6,843 nucleotides of DNA, taken from contig CALLZQ010000832.1 in the NCBI GenBank assembly GCA_937858255.1, positions 1 to 6,843 on the forward strand, read 5' to 3'. This DNA is from an uncultured Tabrizicola sp. (GTDB lineage Bacteria; Pseudomonadota; Alphaproteobacteria; Rhodobacterales; Rhodobacteraceae). Of the stretch, positions 1-5,659 are shown one piece after another. The notes under the pieces are model-generated. The model ran no database searches and was not told the origin of the DNA. It was given only the letters and a program-made list of their open reading frames with translations. The stretch's first letter is position 1, and the number at the start of each line of letters is the position of its first letter. A program made the translations under genes and the position numbers.

Positions 1-3000
1 CAACGGTATCGTAGCCCCAGTTCGGCCGGAACAGATAGACGTCATTGCCCGCGCCGCCCTCGATGCGATCACTGTCGGCCCCGCCATCCAGCGTGTCATC
101 CCCATCGCCGCCATAAAGCAGATCGTTGCCCGTGCCGCCCTCAAGACTGTCGCCCCCGGCCCCGCCATAGAGCCAGTCGTTGCCGGCGCCGCCACGCCCG
201 GTATCATGGCCACCGCCCAGTTCGAGCTGGCCGTCACCGTCCAGCCCGTCAAGGCTGTCAGGGCCGCTCGATCCGATCAGGAAATCCTGCCCCTCGGTCA
301 CGCGGTTCAGCCGCGAGACCACATCGCTCACCCTCCAGACCGTACCATCGGCAAAGCGGATTTCATCAATCGCGGCACCGGTACTGGCCGTCTGGTCCAG
401 ATAGCCAAAGATGGTGACACTATCCGTCGTACCGGCAATCGTCAGGATCACATCGTAGTAATAGGGCGAGCCCCCAATCCCGCCCGCAGCGATGCCCCCG
501 CCAAAGACCAGGACATCTGCCGCGGCCACCGTGGATTCGGCATATTGATTGTCGATGGAATCCTGCCCGCCGCCACGACCGAACCGATAGGTATCGCTGC
601 CGTCTCCGCCGGTCAGCAGGTCATTGCCCAGACCGCCGATCATCGTGTCATTGCCAGCATAGCCCGCCAGCACATCATTGCCGCCAAGGCCCAGGATCAG
701 ATCGCCGGCCTCGGTGCCGTCGATCCAGTCGTCGCCGGCGGTGCCCACGGTCGAACTGGCCCCGACCGCCGCCAGGAACGGCAGCAGCCCCGCCCCTACG
801 GGATCGCCAAATTCACGCATCGCCGCCAGAACCGCCTCGCCCGCCGGGCCAACGGTCGTCATTGCCGCGGCAAAATCCGTCAGCAACTGGAAGGTCGCAT
901 TGGCATCAACCGCATAGCGCCGCAGGAATTCGGCAACCAGTTCCGAAACCTCGGGTTCCAGAATTGACTTGGTGCTGTTCCACTGCAACTCGATCAGATC
1001 GAAGAGGTCCGAGAAACCGACCTGAGCCTCAAGCGAGGCCGAAACGAAATCGACCAGCTTGTTAAAGGCCTTGAGCAAGACCGCCGCTGCCGGGCCATGC
1101 GGGTTTGCATCCAGCTCGCCCCAGCACCAGATGCCGACGTAATCCTCTCCCAGAAAGGCCTCAAGCGACTCGAGCTTGCGCGCATCGCCAATCACGTTGC
1201 CATAGATCTGCGTCGCCGCCCGGCTTAACGGATCGACATCGAAGACCCCGGCCCAGCGATAGATGATTTCCACCACCATTTCATTGCGCAGCGCCGGATC
1301 GGGCTCGGCCACATAGCGGGCCACGGCGGCCCGCAGGGCGCCCGAAGCGTCGCGCATCATCGCCTGATGCAGGCTGCCGACCTCGCCCGAACCATCAAGA
1401 TCGGGCAGCTCCGCCACTTCGGCCGAGACCGCGACCTCGCCGGTGTCGATCGTATGGGCCGTATCCACCGCGAACCAGACATCGGTCATCGTCCGGGTCT
1501 GGCCGCCCGTGGTCTGATAGGTACCGATCTGCAAATGGCTGTTGCCATCGGCATCGACCTCGGTGCTGCCGCTATGGGCGAGGTTCAGCCGCAGAACCCC
1601 CGCCGCGGCAAGGCTCAGCAATTCGCCCGCTTCCACCTTGGCATTGCCATTGGCATCACGCCAGACCCGCAACTGGGCAAAGGCCGCATCGCCGGCATCG
1701 ATCCGCCCGTCGCCATTGCCGTCAAGCGCCGCCAGCGCGACGAAACCGTTCTCGGCCTCTTGCCCGCCGGGCAGTGCCGTATGGTTCCCGAACAATTCGC
1801 TGCCATCGTTGATCTGGCCATCGCCATTGCGATCCAGCACCAGCAGCCCGTCCTGCGGCCCGACCCAGCCTGTCCGTTCAGCAAAACCATTGCCGTCATG
1901 GTCGAAATGGACCTGCGCCATCTGGCCCAGCGTTTCCACCCCGTCGCCGTCAAGGTCGAGGATCAGCGGGCTGCGTGTCTGCGCGGCATCGTCAAAGGCC
2001 CCCTTCAGGCGATCCATCAAGTCGCCCATATCGCCCTTGAACCATCCCCGGGGGTCCAGCCGCTCAAGCGCGTCGGCGATGCCGTCGCCCAGGGCTTCGG
2101 TCAGATCGCCCAGACCGTCCAGCAGGTCATCCATCCAGTCATCGGTGGCCGAGGCAAAGTCACGCACCGCATCGCGGGCATGCTGCATCGTGTCGTTCGC
2201 CCAGTTCTTGGCGCCATCCCAGAATTCCTGCCCGGCTTGGGGGGCCTGACCGCCCATATTGGACAGTCCGGCCTTGGCCTGATGGCCCGCTGTCACCGCC
2301 GCATCGCGGGCCTGTTCGTAAAAGCGGACCAGATCCTCGCCCAGTTGCGCCACGTTCTGACGGGCATAATCGGCCATGTCTCGCAGCGTGTTCGCAGTGT
2401 CACCGGCCCAGGCGTTGAAGGCCTCGCCCGCCTCACGCGCCTGATCGACAATCCGCTGCTTTTGCGCCTCGATGATATTGCCGATCTCGGTTTGGGTGCG
2501 GTTCATCGCGTCGATGGTCTTGTTGACCTGGGTATCGGTCCAGTTGGTGATATTGCCCCAGTTCGACTCGACATAATCCCAGCCCGCCCCCACGGCCAGA
2601 CCGACACCCACCGCCACCAGCCCCCCCGCCAGCACCGGGGCCGCCGCCGTGACCGCGGCCCCCGTGGCCCCGGCGACCACCCCCGCTGTGACAGCGCTGG
2701 CAACGCCGCCTGCGACCGCACTGACCCCCTGCTTGAAGGCTTCGGACACCCAGTTGTCGCCATTGCGATAGTCGTTATAGACCGCCGCACCGGCAAGCAA
2801 CGCATCTAGCGGCCCCAGCTTGAACTTGCCCGCGAAATCCAGAGCGGGCAGCCGCTCCAGCGTCTGACTGGCGATTTGCCCGCCGCGTTGCAGTGCCGCC
2901 AGCGTGCTGTTCTGTGACCGGGCGGTGGATTCGAGGAACGGCGCCCAGGCGTCGACCGCGCGATTGCCGCCCTGTTCGTACAATTCGCGGACATAGGCAT

Positions 3001-3142
3001 TGATCGCAGTGACAAAGCGGGCGTTTTCGGCATCGGCGCCAGCCTTGATGCCCTGCGTGATGGCGCCCGTCGCATCCCCCGAAAGGAAGGTGATGACATC
3101 CTGTTTGCTGCCCGTACCCACCGGTGAATTGGAAAGAGCCAA
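1..3142 (-). CDS. Large FrpA/FrpC-like RTX calcium-binding protein, C-terminus beyond the window
   Basis: This frame is open for 1047 codons and runs off the left edge, so the C-terminus and any type I secretion signal are not visible. Seen, in order: no Sec signal peptide; a Gly/Ala-rich hydrophobic stretch (about 139-187); a long, largely helical charged region (about 206-385); DxDGDG/DxNGDG calcium loops (395-507, another at 581-589); an alpha-helical RTX-associated region (about 590-795) with QAMMRD and YRWAGVFDVD; six RTX nonapeptides (800-853); an HCBP-related domain (about 898-940); nine more nonapeptides (957-1037). Only one cysteine (C673) is visible, as is common for type I substrates. 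The TTG start has GGAG seven bases upstream and an in-frame TAG 33 bases upstream; the only nearby alternative is GTG at codon 8, and the first in-frame ATG is codon 213. RTX proteins fold on binding extracellular calcium after export. The family call is secure; the activity (adhesin, toxin or other) is not known. Confidence 0.95.
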   Translation of the reverse strand, partial: MALSNSPVGTGSKQDVITFLSGDATGAITQGIKAGADAENARFVTAINAYVRELYEQGGNRAVDAWAPFLESTARSQNSTLAALQRGGQIASQTLERLPALDFAGKFKLGPLDALLAGAAVYNDYRNGDNWVSEAFKQGVSAVAGGVASAVTAGVVAGATGAAVTAAAPVLAGGLVAVGVGLAVGAGWDYVESNWGNITNWTDTQVNKTIDAMNRTQTEIGNIIEAQKQRIVDQAREAGEAFNAWAGDTANTLRDMADYARQNVAQLGEDLVRFYEQARDAAVTAGHQAKAGLSNMGGQAPQAGQEFWDGAKNWANDTMQHARDAVRDFASATDDWMDDLLDGLGDLTEALGDGIADALERLDPRGWFKGDMGDLMDRLKGAFDDAAQTRSPLILDLDGDGVETLGQMAQVHFDHDGNGFAERTGWVGPQDGLLVLDRNGDGQINDGSELFGNHTALPGGQEAENGFVALAALDGNGDGRIDAGDAAFAQLRVWRDANGNAKVEAGELLSLAAAGVLRLNLAHSGSTEVDADGNSHLQIGTYQTTGGQTRTMTDVWFAVDTAHTIDTGEVAVSAEVAELPDLDGSGEVGSLHQAMMRDASGALRAAVARYVAEPDPALRNEMVVEIIYRWAGVFDVDPLSRAATQIYGNVIGDARKLESLEAFLGEDYVGIWCWGELDANPHGPAAAVLLKAFNKLVDFVSASLEAQVGFSDLFDLIELQWNSTKSILEPEVSELVAEFLRRYAVDANATFQLLTDFAAAMTTVGPAGEAVLAAMREFGDPVGAGLLPFLAAVGASSTVGTAGDDWIDGTEAGDLILGLGGNDVLAGYAGNDTMIGGLGNDLLTGGDGSDTYRFGRGGGQDSIDNQYAESTVAAADVLVFGGGIAAGGIGGSPYYYDVILTIAGTTDSVTIFGYLDQTASTGAAIDEIRFADGTVWRVSDVVSRLNRVTEGQDFLIGSSGPDSLDGLDGDGQLELGGGHDTGRGGAGNDWLYGGAGGDSLEGGTGNDLLYGGDGDDTLDGGADSDRIEGGAGNDVYLFRPNWGYDTV
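32..274 (-). repeat. RTX nonapeptide block 2 (nine repeats, coding)
   Basis: The block covers residues 957-1037 of the RTX protein. The repeats follow GGxGxDxUx; clear copies include GGAGNDWLY, GGTGNDLLY and GGDGDDTLD, and the last is GGAGNDVYL. Copies two and three (GLDGDGQLE, LGGGHDTGR) are degenerate. In the family such repeats stack into a calcium-binding parallel beta-roll. After the block the sequence FRPNWGYDTV resembles the start of another HCBP-type segment, so the protein probably continues well past the window edge. Confidence 0.95.
323..451 (-). other. HCBP-related domain within the RTX protein
   Basis: Residues about 898-940 match the haemolysin-type calcium-binding related pattern (Pfam HCBP_related): a DVILTIAGTTDSVTIFGYL strand segment followed by IDEIRFADGTVW. 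The domain sits between the two RTX blocks, the usual arrangement in large FrpC-like and bacteriocin-like RTX proteins. Assignment is from motif recall, not a profile search. Confidence 0.8.
584..745 (-). repeat. RTX nonapeptide block 1 (six repeats, coding)
   Basis: Residues 800-853 of the RTX protein: GTAGDDWID, GTEAGDLIL, GLGGNDVLA, GYAGNDTMI, GGLGNDLLT, GGDGSDTYR. The first two are divergent and cap the block; the last runs into YRFGRGGGQDSID, the typical transition to an HCBP-related segment. Predicted to form a short calcium-bound beta-roll. Confidence 0.93.
1574..1972 (-). other. Calcium-loop module similar to the FrpC self-processing module
   Basis: Residues 391-523 of the RTX protein. 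The module opens with SPLILDLDGDGVETLG and carries EF-hand-like loops at D396, D414 (DHDGNGFAE), D437 (DRNGDGQIND), D474 (DGNGDGRID) and D496 (DANGNAKVE), with TGWVGPQDGLLVLD and GSELFG between them. From memory, FrpC of Neisseria meningitidis has this architecture and cleaves itself at an Asp-Pro bond at the front of the module in a calcium-dependent way. Here the residue before that proline is Ser391, so classical cleavage at this site is not expected; the calcium-binding role should remain. Confidence 0.8.
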
Positions 3143-3149
3143 TGCCTGT

Positions 3150-3153
3150 CTCC
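3150..3153 (-). promoter_or_regulatory. Ribosome binding site for the RTX gene (supports the TTG start)
   Basis: GGAG lies seven bases before the TTG codon. No ATG or GTG lies between the in-frame upstream TAG (3173-3175) and this TTG, so the TTG is the best-supported start. Confidence 0.65.
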
Positions 3154-3258
3154 GTCTGAAAAGGGGATGCGCCTATGCTGCTCGACTTTTGCAGGTTCCT
3201 TGGCCAAATCAAATGAATTGCGATAGCTCTGCTGCGCATCCGGCCAAACATGCAGAAC

Positions 3259-3264
3259 GGAAGG
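3259..3264 (+). promoter_or_regulatory. Ribosome binding site of the small membrane-protein gene
   Basis: GGAAGG ends seven bases before ATG at 3272. A GTG at 3269 directly precedes that ATG in frame but would leave only four bases of spacing, so the ATG is preferred. Confidence 0.6.
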
Positions 3265-3271
3265 TGAAGTG

Positions 3272-3829
3272 ATGGGCCAGGCCTTGCTGAAATGGCTGTT
3301 GTTGCTCAGCGCATTGGGGCTGGCGCTGACGGGCCTGCTGTCCGGCCAGGCTGGCGCCATCGCGGGGGCGGGGGCGATTCTGGGGGCGGCGGCGGCGCTG
3401 TTCGCCCGGGGGCAACAGGCGGTGCTTTCGCCTTTTGAGCGGTTGCGGGCCTTTGCCCTGCCGTTCGCCTGCGTCGCGGCGGCCCTGCCGTTCCTCACCG
3501 GTCAGGGCAGCCGGGGAGCCTGCCTGCCGGATCAGGCCAATGTCACAGGACTCTGGCTCTGGCTGGCGGCTCTGACGGCATCGGCGGCGGTGATGGTCGC
3601 GGTCGCGCGCGGGCCAGCCTGCCGGGGACGTCTGCGCCCGGTACGCGGGGCCATCTGGCTCTGGCTAGGCACGACGTTACCGGTGGCAGCCATGGCCGGG
3701 CTGGTCATTCATGACGGCGCCTGCGGGCCGGCAGCCGGGCGCGGCCTAGGGCTTTGTCTGGCCGCGGGGGCGCTGATCCTGACCTATACCGGCTGGGCCG
3801 CGGCGACCGACTGGGGCGCCCGCCGCTAG
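3272..3829 (+). CDS. Hypothetical integral membrane protein, about six transmembrane helices
   Basis: The product has 185 residues. I do not recognise a family. Hydrophobic segments lie at about 4-24, 26-46, 60-76, 93-112, 126-146 and 158-179, separated by short loops with Arg-rich patches (R57-R59, R119-R125, R184-R185), so an inner-membrane protein is likely. Five cysteines are present (C67, C84, C117, C151, C162), two of them in predicted loops. A good ribosome binding site precedes the ATG. The gene is divergent from the RTX gene and convergent with the DUF2161 gene, sharing the CTAG that holds both stops. It is the only plus-strand gene in the window. An opposite-strand frame also covers its first part, but that one is Arg/Pro-rich and lacks domain features, so this reading is preferred. 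No function is proposed. Confidence 0.65.
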   Translation: MGQALLKWLLLLSALGLALTGLLSGQAGAIAGAGAILGAAAALFARGQQAVLSPFERLRAFALPFACVAAALPFLTGQGSRGACLPDQANVTGLWLWLAALTASAAVMVAVARGPACRGRLRPVRGAIWLWLGTTLPVAAMAGLVIHDGACGPAAGRGLGLCLAAGALILTYTGWAAATDWGARR

Positions 3830-4470
3830 ATGCCGCCGCGCGCAAGCGCTGCCCGCCCCGCCTCGGACAGCGCGTAGAGCCCGCGCGCCGGATGCTCGAA
3901 CCAGCCGTAATGATCGGCCCGCAGGATCGCCGCGGCCCGGGCCACGCCGGTTGCCCTGGCACAGCTTGCCGGGCTGGCCGGCCCGGTTTCGGCCAGACAG
4001 GCGGCGAGGCGCAGCGCCTCTTGCCGATAGGCCGTCATCCGCTTGACTCCGGTGGTGCCGCCCTGATTGGGATCGCCCTGCCGCCGCTGAAACTCACGCA
4101 ACATCCGACCGGCACGGGCCGCATTGCGCCGGGGCTGATAGGGGGCGGGGTCAAGATGCGCCTCGACCCGACCGGCCCGGACGGTCAGCAGGCCCAGCCC
4201 CAGCCGCCGCAACAGCGCCGTCAAATCCTTGTACCTGTGAGTCCATTTCGGCGGATGCGGCACGGCCAGATAGACATCCTCAAACAGTGCCTGCCGGGCC
4301 ACGCCCTGCAAGATCAGCGTCAGGTTCAGCGCGGTTTTCAGCTCGATGATAACCGGTGGATCGCCCGGCCGCAGCGCCATGACATCCGCCGCCCCCACCT
4401 CGGCCTTGACCTCGAAACCCTGGGCTTCGAGGAAGGCCTTTACCGGCGGATAGAGGTCGGATTCCTTCAT
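3826..4470 (-). CDS. DUF2161-family protein with PD-(D/E)XK nuclease-like core
   Basis: The product has 214 residues. Its N-terminal half shows a restriction-endonuclease-like core: an initial helix (ESDLYPPVKAFLEAQGFEVK), then GAADVMAL with D29, then VIIELKTA with E43-L-K45, and Q55 in the next helix. That is the D-x13-E-x-K spacing of PD-(D/E)XK enzymes. The C-terminal part, about 155-214, resembles a small winged-helix-type domain (RATGVARAAAILRADHYGWF, then a YALSEAGRAAL end). From memory this is the DUF2161 (COG5482) family, common in Rhodobacterales and sometimes labelled phosphodiesterase; its substrate is unknown to me. Its ATG has only a weak GGA-type ribosome binding site. It lies 106 bases after mraY on the same strand, so co-transcription with murF-mraY is possible but uncertain. 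Confidence 0.88.
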   Translation of the reverse strand: MKESDLYPPVKAFLEAQGFEVKAEVGAADVMALRPGDPPVIIELKTALNLTLILQGVARQALFEDVYLAVPHPPKWTHRYKDLTALLRRLGLGLLTVRAGRVEAHLDPAPYQPRRNAARAGRMLREFQRRQGDPNQGGTTGVKRMTAYRQEALRLAACLAETGPASPASCARATGVARAAAILRADHYGWFEHPARGLYALSEAGRAALARGGI

Positions 4471-4508
4471 CGTGGCGTTTTCCGCATTGCCGCTTCGGTT
4501 CCGGGGCG

Positions 4509-4572
4509 ACCCGCCCGCTCTCGGATGCCGGGGCGGGTGGGTGGGAGGCGTCCGAGGGCGGGCGCCACGCCT
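4509..4572 (-). other. Two GC-rich hairpins between mraY and the DUF2161 gene
   Basis: Just after the mraY stop is an AGGCGT/ACGCCT pair (4567-4572 with 4546-4551, 15-base loop). It is followed by an 8-bp perfect pair ACCCGCCC/GGGCGGGT (4509-4516 with 4531-4538, 14-base loop). Neither is followed by a T run on the minus strand, so neither is a canonical intrinsic terminator. They could slow polymerase, assist Rho or protect the mraY mRNA end, or be chance in a GC-rich gap. Confidence 0.3.
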
Positions 4573-4576
4573 GCGG

Positions 4577-5659
4577 TTAACGCACCTTCAGCGTGGCCAG
4601 GCCGATCAGCGCCAGGATCAGGCTGATGATCCAGAACCGGATGACGATCTGCGGCTCGGCCCAGCCCTTTTTTTCGAAATGGTGGTGGATCGGCGCCATC
4701 AGGAAGACGCGCTTGCCCGTGCGCTTGAAATAGGCGACCTGGATGATCACGCTCAGCGCCTCGACCACGAAAAGGCCGCCGACGATGGCCAGCACGATTT
4801 CATGCTTGGTGCAGACGGCGATGGCACCCAGCGCGCCGCCAAGGGCGAGGCTGCCGGTATCCCCCATGAACACGGCGGCGGGGGGGGCGTTGTACCACAG
4901 GAAGCCGAGGCCGCCCCCGGCGAGGGCAGCGGTAAAGATCAGGATCTCGCCCGTGCCGGGGACGAAATGCACGCCCAGGTATTGAGTATAGTTATAGTTA
5001 CCAACCACATAGGCGATGATGCCAAAGGTCGTGGCGGCGATCATCACCGGCATGATGGCCAGCCCGTCAAGGCCATCGGTCAGGTTCACCGCATTGGCGG
5101 CGCCGACAATCACCACCATGCCAAAGGGGATAAAGAACCACCACAGGTTCAACAGCGCATCCTTGAAGAACGGAAACGCCAGTTGGTTGGTCAGTTCTGC
5201 CGGATGAAAGCTCGATGCGGCAAAGCTCGCCAGTGCCGCGATGGCAAGACCCAGAGAAAACCGCACCTTGCCCGACACGCCCTTGGTGTTTTGCTTGGTC
5301 ACTTTGGCATAGTCGTCGGCAAAGCCGATCAGGCCAAAGGCCATCGTCACCAAAAGGATGATCCAGACATAGGGATTATCCAGCCGCGCCCACATCAGGG
5401 TCGAGAAGAACAGCGCCGACAGGATCAGCAGCCCTCCCATGGTCGGCGTGCCGGCCTTGGCGAAATGGGTCTGCGGGCCGTCATCGCGGATCGGCTGGCC
5501 CTTGCCCTGCTTGCGCCGCAGGATGTTGATCAGCGGGCGACCGAAGAGAAACCCGAACACCAGTGCCGTCAGGAACGCCCCGCCGGCGCGAAAGGTGATA
5601 TAGCGGAAGAGGTTGAAGACATCCCCCCCCGTCGAGAACTCGGTCAGCAGATACAACAT
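4577..5659 (-). CDS. mraY: Phospho-N-acetylmuramoyl-pentapeptide transferase MraY
   Basis: MraY transfers phospho-MurNAc-pentapeptide from UDP to undecaprenyl phosphate in the inner membrane, forming lipid I. The 360-residue length is exactly typical. Family motifs are all present: TPTMGG at 71-76, the Asp pair in FADDYAK (D115, D116), [13 protein letters not shown] at 189-201, [19 protein letters not shown] with the catalytic D267, and [12 protein letters not shown] at 322-333 with the three histidines. D115, D116 and D267 coincide with the magnesium-binding and catalytic aspartates in E. coli numbering. About ten hydrophobic segments span the protein. The ATG directly follows the murF stop codon, and a GAAGGG ribosome binding site lies inside the murF end, which suggests translational coupling. 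It carries two 8-base G/C homopolymers (4880-4887 and 5623-5630) that are in frame and leave the gene intact. Confidence 0.99.
   Translation of the reverse strand: MLYLLTEFSTGGDVFNLFRYITFRAGGAFLTALVFGFLFGRPLINILRRKQGKGQPIRDDGPQTHFAKAGTPTMGGLLILSALFFSTLMWARLDNPYVWIILLVTMAFGLIGFADDYAKVTKQNTKGVSGKVRFSLGLAIAALASFAASSFHPAELTNQLAFPFFKDALLNLWWFFIPFGMVVIVGAANAVNLTDGLDGLAIMPVMIAATTFGIIAYVVGNYNYTQYLGVHFVPGTGEILIFTAALAGGGLGFLWYNAPPAAVFMGDTGSLALGGALGAIAVCTKHEIVLAIVGGLFVVEALSVIIQVAYFKRTGKRVFLMAPIHHHFEKKGWAEPQIVIRFWIISLILALIGLATLKVR

Larger units (their letters stand above)
3143..3271. promoter_or_regulatory. Divergent intergenic region between the RTX gene and the membrane-protein gene
   Basis: The 129 bases are visibly more A/T-rich in the middle than the flanking genes and must hold the transcription starts for at least the plus-strand gene. 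A weak sigma-70-like candidate on the plus strand is TTGGCC (3200-3205), 16 bases, then GATAGC (3222-3227). The heptamer GGCCAAA occurs twice in the same orientation, at 3202 and 3242, with a 40-base offset; the first copy lies in the palindrome TTGGCCAA. I see no convincing promoter for the RTX direction. Confidence 0.4.

Noticed and set aside
32..745. Repeated GC-rich units that could suggest a CRISPR array or tandem DNA repeat
   Set aside because: The periodicity is 27 bases and follows the nonapeptide code GGxGxDxUx in one reading frame, with variable DNA between copies and no repeat-spacer structure.
206..967. 253-codon plus-strand open frame over the RTX repeats
   Set aside because: It is a shadow of the RTX repeat and HCBP-related coding sequence on the minus strand, with no domain features of its own.
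1367..2809. 480-codon plus-strand open frame antisense to the RTX gene
   Set aside because: It mirrors the codon bias of the minus-strand RTX frame. Its translation is low in complexity (Gly, Arg, Ala, Ile, Pro, His, Gln) with no recognisable domain, while the opposite strand shows unmistakable calcium loops and conserved RTX-associated sequence.
2806..3498. 230-codon minus-strand open frame spanning the RTX 5' end, the intergenic region and half of the membrane-protein gene
   Set aside because: It is out of frame with the RTX gene, rich in Arg, Pro, Ser and Ala, and would overlap both better-supported genes.
3754..4626. 290-codon plus-strand open frame opposite the DUF2161 gene
   Set aside because: The minus-strand reading has an intact PD-(D/E)XK pattern and family-like termini; this frame is Pro/Gly/Arg-rich and overlaps the end of the membrane-protein gene.
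4880..5630. Two 8-base G/C homopolymers in mraY (4880-4887, 5623-5630) as possible phase-variation tracts
   Set aside because: mraY is essential and the frame is intact; the tracts encode conserved or tolerated residues (the Pro pair in NAPPA, the Gly pair near the N-terminus) and fit the GC-rich codon bias.
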